Source of the DNA: Bacteroidota bacterium
GTDB taxonomy: Bacteria; Bacteroidota; Rhodothermia; Rhodothermales; UBA10348
Reading direction: 5' to 3'
DNA: 42,868 nucleotides
Assembly (NCBI GenBank): GCA_022571255.1
Contig: JACZYD010000009.1
Coordinates: 1 to 42,868, forward strand
Below are positions 33,431-41,882 of the stretch, in pieces. The position numbers and the translations under genes were made by a program. The notes under the pieces are model-generated. The model had not been told where the DNA came from, ran no database searches, and saw nothing but the letters and a program-made list of their open reading frames with translations. How positions within the stretch are numbered: position 1 is the stretch's first letter; every line of letters starts with the position of its first letter.

Positions 33431-34567
33431 TCAGCGGTCGTCGCACACGGTCCGCAACCCCAACAACTCTGCATATTGTGCACCGCTCGCATGGAGGCTG
33501 TACGTCGCGGCGACTTTCCCACTGATGGCTCCGGTCTCACAATCCCACGCAAGCAATTCTTCTATTGCCCGGAGAAAAGCCGCCGAATCAGAGTCCTTCA
33601 CCAACCGCCCGGTTTCCCCATCGATAATTGCATCACGGATACCCTCAATACCACTGGCAACCACCGGTAAATCGTGCATGCCAGCCTCGATGTTTACGAT
33701 CCCAAATCCTTCACGATCGCCGATTGTGGAGACATTCGGCATCACAAAGAGATCAGCGGAGTCATAAATGAGGTCCCGCAGGGAATCGTCGGCCTGCTGA
33801 AGAATCCAGATCCTCTCGGACCATCCGTTTTTCTCGATCAAGTCCTCGATTCTCTGAAGCTCTACTCCTTTCCCGACAACAAGGTATATCGTGTCTCGTG
33901 GTAATCCCGGGAAAACATTTTCGATAAACCAGGCAACCCCTTTCCGTTTCACCAGGCGACCGACGGTTACCAGGACAACGTGACCTTTCAGCGGCAGATG
34001 GTGTTGCTCTATCAGTCGGATCCGCGCCTCCGACTTGGAGAGCGCACGTCTGTTTATCGTCGTATCGACTCCCGGATAAACGATAGCACACTGTGATTCC
34101 AGAACCCCCAGTTCCAGGCAATACTCCATCGTTGCCTGGCTGTTACAGATAATCCGATCGTATCGGCGCAGAGCAAAAGGGACGAGCACCTTGTACAGAT
34201 AAGTCTTTCGTCTGAGCGTGATGTCCAGCCCATGGACCGATACTGTCAATACTGCCCCGAGGAGTCGGGACAGCACATAGCCCAGAAAGGCGATCCGTGC
34301 TGAACTTACGTGAATGTGGGTCGGACGATGCCGGTAACTGCGTATCAACCCGACGATGAGAACGTAAGGACCGAACCAGAGCTTCTGCAGGTTAAACTTG
34401 ATGTAGACGCCGGGCGTCAGCAGATGGGCTCGAACGCGCCTTCTGAGCTGCGAGTAAATACCATAGTTCAGCCGTTGCTGGCCGCCAACGGATGGGGGGT
34501 ATCTCTCGGCTATGAAAAGGAGCCGATGTCTGTCATCGAAGATTCCGACTTCTCCCTTGGCCTGCAT
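33431..34567 (-). CDS. GT4 family glycosyltransferase
   Basis: 378 aa. The N-terminal domain has LLFIAERYPPSVGGQQRL, where GGQQR is the sugar-nucleotide glycine-rich loop. The C-terminal domain has VTVGRLVKRKGVAWFIE, an activation-loop-like KGVELQRI and the E-x7-E signature EGFGIVNIEAGMHDLPVVAS. It makes a glycosidic bond with a nucleotide sugar, in exopolysaccharide, lipopolysaccharide or glycan synthesis; the acceptor is not known. No signal peptide; cytoplasmic and peripheral. The divergent neighbour is a radical SAM gene, so it may be part of a small surface-modification locus. Confidence 0.9.
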   Translation of the reverse strand: MQAKGEVGIFDDRHRLLFIAERYPPSVGGQQRLNYGIYSQLRRRVRAHLLTPGVYIKFNLQKLWFGPYVLIVGLIRSYRHRPTHIHVSSARIAFLGYVLSRLLGAVLTVSVHGLDITLRRKTYLYKVLVPFALRRYDRIICNSQATMEYCLELGVLESQCAIVYPGVDTTINRRALSKSEARIRLIEQHHLPLKGHVVLVTVGRLVKRKGVAWFIENVFPGLPRDTIYLVVGKGVELQRIEDLIEKNGWSERIWILQQADDSLRDLIYDSADLFVMPNVSTIGDREGFGIVNIEAGMHDLPVVASGIEGIRDAIIDGETGRLVKDSDSAAFLRAIEELLAWDCETGAISGKVAATYSLHASGAQYAELLGLRTVCDDR

Positions 34568-34788
34568 CTCATTATCGATTACGTTTCAACGTGCGTCGAT
34601 CCAACCCGAAACGATCTTCGAGTCCAGCGGACACAGTAAGGAACAATTCGCTCGATCGCACCGGAAGAAGTCTGATTTCTGTATTATTTTTGTGCCGAAC
34701 AGGCCATAAATTCAGGGTTTCCCTGCTTGATAGGAAGTGTACTCGTGCGTATGATCACAGTGTTTCTGAACCTATGATCACCATGTAC

Positions 34789-34793
34789 GGAGG
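34789..34793 (+). promoter_or_regulatory. Strong ribosome-binding site for the radical SAM gene
   Basis: GGAGG followed by a 6-base spacer before the ATG at 34800. It is one of the strongest Shine-Dalgarno sites in the window. Confidence 0.75.
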
Positions 34794-34799
34794 CAAGCA

Positions 34800-35669
34800 A
34801 TGCTGATGGCGAGTCGAACGAGGGCGTACTGGCAGCTCCTGGCGGCGGAGATCCAGAATCGCGCACCTGTTATCAAGATCAAGATTAACGGTCTGTGTAC
34901 AAATCGGTGCGTATTCTGCCCGTTTCACAGTGATCCGGAAAAGCTGGAAGTGAAAGACCTGACGCGATTCTTCGATATGATTGAGAATCCGAAATACCGC
35001 AGGATCGATATCAACGGTGGCGAGCCCACACTTCATCCACGCTTTCTGGAGATTTGTACGTTTCTGAAGGATCGATTCAAAGGCCGTGTCGCACTTCATC
35101 TGGGAACCAATCTGATTCCCATTGCACGAAATGACGCACGTTGGTCCAGGATCCGCGAAGAGGTATTCAGCACTTTCGATATGATCTCGGTAGGCTGTGA
35201 TGATGAACACAAGAATATTCAGCACTTGGAAGAATTCGCTCCAATCATCGTGGGTAAAGGCATCCGGCTGTCTGTAAATGTGATGACTGCTTACTGCAGC
35301 CAAGATATCAAGGATCGGATAATTGCGCTGAAAAAGGCGGTCGGTTTTCGCGTCAGCTACTCCGATGTACACCACTATTACGAGGATCGTCCCGTCGTCA
35401 ATGAGGCCATGATTCCGTGTCGTCGACAGGTTCACGAATTGATGCTGAACTGCAACGGGGAGGGTTTTTTCTGTTTCCATCAGGAATTCGAGGAACCCGT
35501 TTTCAATCTGCACACGGTTGAAAAGGATGCGTTGAACTATTTTCTTTCGGAATACGTGCCCGATCCGTATCGATTCTGCGGTGTTTGCACGCTCTACAAG
35601 CCGAAACGCGGGCTGGCTTTTCGGGCTCGTATCCAGCGTGGACTGTCGAGGATCGGCGCCTCGGCGTAG
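34800..35669 (+). CDS. Radical SAM protein with extra C-terminal cysteines
   Basis: 289 aa. The [4Fe-4S]-SAM motif is CTNRCVFC (Cx3Cx2C) at about residues 38-45, followed by the glycine-rich INGGEPTLHPRFLEI. The rest has the partial TIM barrel. The C-terminal third carries five more cysteines (IPCRR, LNCNG, FFCFHQ, RFCGVC), a layout like a SPASM or twitch auxiliary-cluster domain. Such enzymes modify peptides or other substrates. No peptide precursor is seen nearby. The start at 34800 is supported by a strong GGAGG. Upstream neighbour (minus) is the GT4 gene; downstream is repeat array D. Confidence 0.88.
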   Translation: MLMASRTRAYWQLLAAEIQNRAPVIKIKINGLCTNRCVFCPFHSDPEKLEVKDLTRFFDMIENPKYRRIDINGGEPTLHPRFLEICTFLKDRFKGRVALHLGTNLIPIARNDARWSRIREEVFSTFDMISVGCDDEHKNIQHLEEFAPIIVGKGIRLSVNVMTAYCSQDIKDRIIALKKAVGFRVSYSDVHHYYEDRPVVNEAMIPCRRQVHELMLNCNGEGFFCFHQEFEEPVFNLHTVEKDALNYFLSEYVPDPYRFCGVCTLYKPKRGLAFRARIQRGLSRIGASA

Positions 35670-35672
35670 ACT

Positions 35673-35799
35673 GGTGTCTCGGGGTCGCGCCATAGCCCGG
35701 TGTCTCGGGGTCGCGCCATAGCCCGGTGTATCGGGGTCGCGCCATAGCCCGGTGTCTCGGGGTCGCGCCATAGCCCGGTGTATCGGGGTCGCATAGCCC
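35673..35799. repeat. 26-bp tandem repeat, 5 copies (array D)
   Basis: Copies begin at 35673, 35699, 35725, 35751 and 35777; the last lacks three bases. Each reads GGTGT[C/A]TCGGGGTCGCGCC... and ends ATAGCCC. The array lies between the radical SAM stop and the M20 peptidase start, ending about 54 bp before that ATG. Long minus-strand frames that run across it are translations of the repeat. Confidence 0.94.
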
Positions 35800-35853
35800 A
35801 CTCGCATCACTATCTTGGCTTTTCTTTTTTGAATTCTGAACACTCAGGTGAAA

Positions 35854-37284
35854 ATGCGACACGGATCCCTCTTTCTTGCTTGCTCTGTCACTCTGTTGCT
35901 CGTCTCCGGCCCGGCCGACGCGCAGGATTCCAGTACCGACTACACGGAGCCTTACCAGCAGAAGGCGCTGGAAATATTCCGCACATCCATAAGTTATCGA
36001 ACCGCAGAAGGCCACGGCCAGGTACCTGAATTGGCTGCCTATCTGGCGAATCAATTTCGCTCCGGTGGTTTTCCTGAAGAGGATATCCACGTTCTCCCGC
36101 TTATTCTGGAGAGCGGCGAGGAGACGGCAAGTCTTGTCGTTCGATACCGCGGAGATGGCTCCTCGGGCAAGAAGCCCATCTTGCTTGTGGCACACATGGA
36201 TGTGGTTAATGCCCTGCCACAGGACTGGGATCGAGATCCGTTTACACTCGTCGAAGAGAACGGCTTTTTTTTCGGCCGGGGCACGCTGGACGACAAAATG
36301 GGCGTCGTAATACTGACAACGACGTTTCTTCGCCTCAAGAAAGCAGCGTTTGTACCCACGCGAGACCTGATCATCGCCTTCACGGGTGACGAGGAGACCG
36401 GTATGATCACCGCGGACAGTCTGGTAACCGAACACCGCGAACTTACCGATGCAGAATTTGCATTGAACGCGGACGCGGGTGGTGGCGATTTAAGCGCCGA
36501 AGGAGATGCCGTCGCGTACACGATCCAGACGGCGGAAAAAACGTACGCTACGTTCGAGCTGACTATCCGAAACCCGGGCGGGCACAGCTCCGCGCCAAGG
36601 TCCGACAACGCCATTTACGAGTTGGCGACTGTGTTGAAAAACATGGAGTCCTACCGCTTTCCAGTTCGATTCAATGAAACCACGCAGCAGTACTTTGAGG
36701 CATACGGAGCATTGACAGAAGGAGAAATCGGGGAAGCAATGAGGCGTTTTGCCGCGAATCCAGACGATGAGGGTGCAACCGATGTGCTTGCCCGCCAACC
36801 ATGGACCGTGGGCATCACGCGCACCACGTGTATCGCAACGATGCTCAAGGCGGGGCACGCAGAGAACGCGCTGCCGCAATCCGCAACAGCGACCGTCAAT
36901 TGCCGCATTTTTCCGGGTGTTGACATCTCGGCGGTGCAGACAACCCTGATGCGGGTGGCGGAAAACAATGCACTGGAGATCAGTCTGCTGGGAAAACCAA
37001 CGTCCAGCCCGCCGTCACCGATACGAGAAGATGTAACAGAAGCGGTTACGGCGGCCGTCGAATCTCGCTTTCCTGGTACGAAGGTCATACCGTACATGGC
37101 GCCCTACGCCACCGATGGGAAGAAATTCCGTGCGGCAGGAATTCCGACCTATGGTGTATCGGGCTTGTTTATCCGTGAGGAAGATATATTTGCCCACGGT
37201 CTGAACGAGCGAGTTCCGGTGAGTTCGTTCTTCGGTTCGCTGGAGCATTGGTACATCCTTCTTACAGAGCTTTCAGGTCGCTGA
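35854..37284 (+). CDS. Exported M20 family zinc peptidase
   Basis: 476 aa from the ATG at 35854, preceded by an AGGTG three bases away; a GTG at 35848 would add two residues. A signal peptide (SLFLACSVTLLLVSGPADA) is followed by the M20 zinc motifs: LLVAHMDVVNA (His, Asp), GRGTLDDKMGV (Asp) and FTGDEETGM (Glu pair), and a late AHGLNERVP His. The inserted dimerisation-like domain (about 190-340) begins near AEKTYATFELTIRNPGGHSS. The family includes dipeptidases and aminoacylases. It fits the other secreted peptidases in the window. Repeat array D is directly upstream. Confidence 0.9.
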   Translation: MRHGSLFLACSVTLLLVSGPADAQDSSTDYTEPYQQKALEIFRTSISYRTAEGHGQVPELAAYLANQFRSGGFPEEDIHVLPLILESGEETASLVVRYRGDGSSGKKPILLVAHMDVVNALPQDWDRDPFTLVEENGFFFGRGTLDDKMGVVILTTTFLRLKKAAFVPTRDLIIAFTGDEETGMITADSLVTEHRELTDAEFALNADAGGGDLSAEGDAVAYTIQTAEKTYATFELTIRNPGGHSSAPRSDNAIYELATVLKNMESYRFPVRFNETTQQYFEAYGALTEGEIGEAMRRFAANPDDEGATDVLARQPWTVGITRTTCIATMLKAGHAENALPQSATATVNCRIFPGVDISAVQTTLMRVAENNALEISLLGKPTSSPPSPIREDVTEAVTAAVESRFPGTKVIPYMAPYATDGKKFRAAGIPTYGVSGLFIREEDIFAHGLNERVPVSSFFGSLEHWYILLTELSGR

Positions 37285-37663
37285 AGAACAGAAAACGGTT
37301 GCCCTCGAACAGTTCGGCCTGCGACCGTGTGGTCAAGGATCGGTAACTTCATCGACGGACTTCTGTCGCGGTGAACCCTGCCAACAAATCACACACTATC
37401 CCTGCACTATCGTCATACTCCTGTGACAACTCGCCCGTGAGCACGCTGTCGGGAGCGGGTTTTAAAAACCAGGCTGCTGAGTGGGGCGGATAGCGATGAT
37501 ATTTCGATTGCGCTGACCGGCAGGTCGCGGACGGGTTTTTTATATTATGGGAGGGGCAGCGCCTCCCCGTCGGTCGATGTCCGGAAGAATGCAGACGACG
37601 CATGGAATATTGGTTTCATCCAGATGAAAAAACATTATTCGCACCAGGGCCTCGATAGGATAT
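37285..37663. other. Intergenic region, no gene supported
   Basis: About 380 bases between the M20 peptidase and GNAT genes. Frames on the opposite strand have no start context or motif. It contains A/T-rich and short low-complexity stretches (near 37540) that may hold a promoter. Confidence 0.5.
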
Positions 37664-38167
37664 ATGCTCGTTCGCGCTGAAAAAGAGAGTGATCGGGAGG
37701 CCGTCTTTACACTCCATGCATCGGCCTTTGAAACCTCTGCCGAGGCGCGCCTTGTTGACGCTTTACGGGAACAGGCGCAGCCAATCGTTTCTCTCGTTGC
37801 TGAGGATAAGGGTATTGTGCACGGTCACATCATGTTTTCGCCGGTCTCCTTGTCGGGGAATACGGATTCGAAAATGATGGGACTGGCTCCCATGGCAGTA
37901 GCACTTGAGTCTCAACGAAAAGGTATCGGCTCGGCACTTGTTCGGGCCGGTCTTGATGAGTGCAGGCAACCGGGCATTGCCGCCGTTGTTGTGCTGGGAT
38001 ACCCCGATTATTACGTGCGATTCGGCTTCGTTTCTTCTCGCCGATTCGGGATTGAATCAGAATACGACGTGCCTGAGGATGTATTCATGGCATTGGAATT
38101 ACGACCGGGTTCGCTTACCGGGAAAGCCGGCACCATTGCATACCACGGTGCGTTCAGCGACTTGTAA
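37664..38167 (+). CDS. GNAT family N-acetyltransferase (YhbS-like)
   Basis: 167 aa. ATG is preceded by AGGA. The acetyl-CoA loop appears as AVALESQRKGIGSALVRAGLDE (R/Q-x-x-G-x-G/A), and the final strand as AAVVVLGYPDYYVRFGF. Residues 1-12 (MLVRAEKESDRE) are typical of this group. It transfers an acetyl group from acetyl-CoA to an amine; the acceptor is unknown. It is convergent with the glycogen synthase gene. Confidence 0.9.
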   Translation: MLVRAEKESDREAVFTLHASAFETSAEARLVDALREQAQPIVSLVAEDKGIVHGHIMFSPVSLSGNTDSKMMGLAPMAVALESQRKGIGSALVRAGLDECRQPGIAAVVVLGYPDYYVRFGFVSSRRFGIESEYDVPEDVFMALELRPGSLTGKAGTIAYHGAFSDL

Positions 38168-38171
38168 CAAC

Positions 38172-38187
38172 GCCATACCCTTATGGC
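38172..38187. terminator. Weak hairpin between convergent genes
   Basis: GCCATA-CCCT-TATGGC forms a 6-bp stem with a 4-base loop between the GNAT and glycogen synthase stops. It is short and lacks a T-rich tail. Confidence 0.3.
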
Positions 38188-38232
38188 AACGGCCCGAAAA
38201 TATCAGACGAGGTGTCCAGCGAATTCTTCAGC

Positions 38233-40047
38233 TCAATCCCGGGCAGCAGAAACGTGGACCGCATGATAATGATGTATCAATTGGCTCCAGTCAAAATGCT
38301 GGGCAAATGCTTCGGCCCGATTACGCTGAGCGATTCGACGCCGTCGATTCTGTTGACAGAACCGCATCATGATATTCGTGAGCTGTTCTGCCGTCGAATC
38401 GTCTGAGCGGCCTCTTCGGTGAACAATATAGAGGCCCGCTTTTTCGTGATTCTCTCTCAGTTTTGCCGCGTAGGCGCCGAATCCGGCCAGGTCGGAACTG
38501 ACCGCGGGCACACCCATTGCGAGCGTTTCCAGAGGAGTGTATCCCCACGGTTCGTAGGCGCTCGGAAATATTCCGAGGTGACAGGCACGGATCAGATCCT
38601 CATAATCCATCCCGAACAAGGGACTTGTAGAGTTCACGAAATCAGGGTGGTAGACCACCTTTACGGGGTCGTGCGCATTATTGAAAAGACCAATCTCGCG
38701 AATTTTCATGAGCACGGGATCGTTATGATCATCGATCAGGTCGTGGGTGACAACCGGAGGGAGCCAGTCCCGACGCCAGGCGTGTTGGGCGCGACGTACA
38801 CGCAGCCACCAGTTTTCAGGAATCATCGCATTCAGGTCCGGTTTTCGCCCGGCCGCCAGTTCTTCGATGAGGTGCTTCCGGATTTCCTCGGTTACGCTGC
38901 GGGCGATTTCCTTGAATTCGCGGAGCATGGTGGCGTACTGAAGACTGCCCACAGAGAGGCTTTTTACAGGCTGCCTCGTGATCAGTAAAAATATCACCGT
39001 TACCGGTGACCCGGCCTTGCGCAGACGATCGTTCAACCGGGCGAGCGCCTCCAGCGTGATATCCATTCCCTTATTGCTGTATTCAAATCGGCCTGAAGAA
39101 AAAAAGTAGAGCGTGTTTTCAAGCTCAAAATTGTAGCTGGGGAAAAAATACCCCATCGTGAACTCGTGCAGTCTCTCCTTCAGACTGGCGTGTAAGGTCT
39201 GAAATTCATGCAGCGCCGCAAAACGTTTGATATTGAGCCCGTTGGGGACGAGAGCGTCTACTTTTCGTCCGAGCAGGTGCTCACACTCCTGGCCGGTTAT
39301 TTCCGATACCGTAGTAAATACGTCAGCTCCATGAGCAGCTGCGCGCTCCAGAAGGTACTGGGCCGTAATGTGATACTTTGCAGCTTCTTTCTCTGGATTG
39401 AACGCCGGAAGAAGATCATAAAAATCGGTCGTGTTCATGGCCAGATACCTTCCCAGAATAGTCGCATGGGTTGTAAAAACGATACGACCACTCCATTTTT
39501 CTGCGCGAAGCGAGGACACGGCAGACGCAGCCATCCATTCGTGAAAATGAGCGATGAGTTGCTTCCCGGGACTCGTCTCGGCCAGCATGGAAAGAAACAG
39601 GCGTGTCCCCTCCCCGAAAGCGACAACGTCGTTTACGAGTTCGTCACCCTCCGGAATCGAAATACCGAATTCATCCTGCAATCGAGCTCTGATATCCGGC
39701 AAGCGTGATCGCAGCGTTTTTAAATCCAGCAGAACAGCCCGGGGCCTGCCGGCGACCTGCCAGCGACCGGCGCGCAGCTCCAGGCCCAAATTACGCAGCT
39801 TTTTTACCACCACACCTAGTTCATCATCGAATTCCTCGTCTTCGAATTCAATCTGAACCTGATCGTGATTCAGAGGGCCCAGAAGGCAATAAGAGTCTCC
39901 CCAGCGCTTCACCATTTCTACCGCCTTGGAACGAAGTACCGTATAGATTCCTCCGACCTGATTGCAGACCTCCCAACCGACCTCAATCAGGAGATGGTTG
40001 TGAGGAAGCGCAGCGCCAACCTGTGTACGCGAATCTGAGAGTGCCAT
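38233..40047 (-). CDS. GT3-type glycogen (starch) synthase
   Basis: 604 aa. It starts LLIEVGWEVCNQVGGIYTVL, the nucleotide-sugar binding start of the GT3 family (eukaryotic glycogen synthase type), not the KTGGLGDV-type start of ADP-glucose GT5 enzymes. Other motifs are AHFHEWMA, ATILGRYLAM, VPNGLNIKRFA, YFFSSGRFEYSNKGMDI and the late SAYEPWGYTPLETLAMGVPAVSSDL, which contains the E-x7-E signature. GT3 enzymes add glucose from UDP-glucose to glycogen. The usual regulatory N- and C-terminal extensions of eukaryotic enzymes are absent. It is divergent from the coiled-coil gene. Confidence 0.93.
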   Translation of the reverse strand: MALSDSRTQVGAALPHNHLLIEVGWEVCNQVGGIYTVLRSKAVEMVKRWGDSYCLLGPLNHDQVQIEFEDEEFDDELGVVVKKLRNLGLELRAGRWQVAGRPRAVLLDLKTLRSRLPDIRARLQDEFGISIPEGDELVNDVVAFGEGTRLFLSMLAETSPGKQLIAHFHEWMAASAVSSLRAEKWSGRIVFTTHATILGRYLAMNTTDFYDLLPAFNPEKEAAKYHITAQYLLERAAAHGADVFTTVSEITGQECEHLLGRKVDALVPNGLNIKRFAALHEFQTLHASLKERLHEFTMGYFFPSYNFELENTLYFFSSGRFEYSNKGMDITLEALARLNDRLRKAGSPVTVIFLLITRQPVKSLSVGSLQYATMLREFKEIARSVTEEIRKHLIEELAAGRKPDLNAMIPENWWLRVRRAQHAWRRDWLPPVVTHDLIDDHNDPVLMKIREIGLFNNAHDPVKVVYHPDFVNSTSPLFGMDYEDLIRACHLGIFPSAYEPWGYTPLETLAMGVPAVSSDLAGFGAYAAKLRENHEKAGLYIVHRRGRSDDSTAEQLTNIMMRFCQQNRRRRIAQRNRAEAFAQHFDWSQLIHHYHAVHVSAARD

Positions 40048-40171
40048 ATCTGAAATCAGTTATTGATATTTTGTTTGCCCATTATGCCGCCGGCTCGATA
40101 TGGAGACCAGCAACAGGTGGTCGTACCTTCATGGTACACCCCGTTTCGGTAACGCAGAAAAAAAAGTAGCA

Positions 40172-40880
40172 ATGAAACATAGTATTAAACATTTTTTCCC
40201 GTTGCGATGGCCTGCACGTTTCTCTTCTCGTGGACCATGGCCTCCGGTCAGGATTCGACGGATGTGCTGAATCGAGCAAGCGGATTGATCGCCGCCGACA
40301 AAGTAATGGAAGATGTGCTTGATTTGAATGACCCGGTCCTCTCGATATGGCCGAGTATCAACGATCTTGAAATCGAATCGCTCTCGGCGGCCGTTTTGAA
40401 ACTCCGAGATGCCTACGAATCAGACCGACTGGACGCGGACGACAGAACCCGTAAAATCCTTTCCATGATCAGCGATGCCGAATTTGATGAGGAACTCGTC
40501 AAGGGCATGATAAAAAACGCCAAGGATGCCGATGACGAACCGAGAAAGACCGACTCGAGGACCTGAAAGACGACTATGAACTTCGACGTAAATACCTGAA
40601 ACGAATCGGCAAGGTCCGCGACGGCGAGCGCCGCCTGGCTGAAACGAGGATCGACTATGTCAGCCAGCTCGATAACGTTCTGGTCTTAGCCAGACAGTTG
40701 GTAAGCGCTCGTGCCGCAGGAGGAACTGAAGACCTTCTGGGTACCGAGAGGGAGCTGATCCGTCAGTCGAAGGAACTGGGAGCACGCCTGAGTGCGGTTG
40801 CCGGAAACCTCAAGAAAGTCAACAGCGAACGTGAGAAGGCATTCAAGGACCGCGAGAAGTTGATAGCGGGCTATCACTGA
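40172..40880 (+). pseudogene. Exported coiled-coil protein, two single-base deletions
   Basis: Two in-frame stretches (40207-40566 and 40545-40880) appear to be one gene. Joining them after GAACC, by inserting one G near 40542 (CCG to CCGG), gives a continuous helical, charge-rich protein (DADDEPEKDRLEDLKDDYE). A second missing base is likely in the T6 run at 40192-40197: with T7 the ATG at 40172 reads MKHSIKHFFPVAMACTF, a good signal peptide cut after ASGQ. The repaired protein would be about 236 aa: signal peptide, helical domain and coiled coil ending KDREKLIAGYH. No family recognised. Either a decaying gene or assembly indels. Confidence 0.65.
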
Positions 40881-41168
40881 TCGACCGGACTCTGAGAACG
40901 TGGTTTTTGTCTCGTATGCGGCGTTCGTTTCTGCATCGTCCTGAGAGCCATATTTAAGTATGGCATCTGTAATCAGAACTGCCGCCGCTCCAATCTGTAT
41001 GTTTTTTTGTTTTCATCGGATTATTCCGCGTAGATGTAAGATTCTGAGAGATTTTTGCCATTACATATTTCAAAACTACCTGATCGGAAATATTACAATA
41101 AATTGACCCGCACGACGTTCTCACAATTCATTATATTCGTCTCCCCCAGACCCGACAACGCCAATACG

Positions 41169-41867
41169 ATGAATAGGAGTACACGGCGCTTTTTATGGAA
41201 TGCAGCTGTATTTCTGCTACTGCTTGCCACACCAGCATGCAGCAGCACGGAAGGAATATCCACAAACTCCACGAAAAGCCCTTCAACTTCCCGTGCCGCA
41301 GTCGACCCCACAGAACTGGAAGCACAATACTGGGCACGCCAGGAAAGTGCGCGGACGCGATATACGGACGCCGACATTCAATTTATGACGGGTATGATCA
41401 GTCACCACGCCCAGGCTTTGATCATGGCCGGACTCGTACCCGATAACGGGGAGAGTTCACAGGTAAAGACACTTGCCGCGCGAATCATCAATGCACAGAA
41501 AGACGAAATCGCGACGATGCAGAACTGGCTCGGCGACCGGGGACAGCCGGTACCTGAAGTCAAGATCGAGGAGCTTACCCTGACCATTGACGGCGCTGGC
41601 GATCATGCGATTCACATGCCCGGGATGCTCACCGCCGAGCAGCTCAGCGAACTCCAGGAAACGAGCGGCACGGCATTCGACCAACTTTTTTTGACCTACA
41701 TGATCCAACATCACAGGGGTGCCGTCACCATGGTCGCAGACCTCTTCGCCCATGACGGTGCCGGCCAGGACGAGCTGGCCTTTAAACTGGCTTCTGACAT
41801 CAACGTAGATCAGATCACCGAGATCGCCAGAATGGAAATATTACTCGACACGTTATCCGACTCCTGA
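41169..41867 (+). CDS. DUF305 domain lipoprotein
   Basis: 232 aa from the ATG at 41169. A lipoprotein signal peptide ends in Cys (FLLLLATPACSS). The DUF305 domain spans about 60-225: DIQFMTGMISHHAQALIMA, IHMPGMLTAEQLSEL and LTYMIQHHRGAVTMVADLF, with paired His residues in each half. This family is often found near copper and metal handling genes, and His/Met-rich motifs fit metal binding; the biochemical role is unclear. It lies just upstream of, and co-directional with, the LVIVD protein gene. Confidence 0.9.
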   Translation: MNRSTRRFLWNAAVFLLLLATPACSSTEGISTNSTKSPSTSRAAVDPTELEAQYWARQESARTRYTDADIQFMTGMISHHAQALIMAGLVPDNGESSQVKTLAARIINAQKDEIATMQNWLGDRGQPVPEVKIEELTLTIDGAGDHAIHMPGMLTAEQLSELQETSGTAFDQLFLTYMIQHHRGAVTMVADLFAHDGAGQDELAFKLASDINVDQITEIARMEILLDTLSDS

Positions 41868-41882
41868 AAAACCCGAACATCC

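Noticed and set aside
34755-36435. Long minus-strand genes opposite the radical SAM and M20 genes
   Set aside because: They read the antisense strand of well-supported genes and translate array D as a repeated Pro/Arg/Ala-rich segment; no motif, signal or ribosome site.
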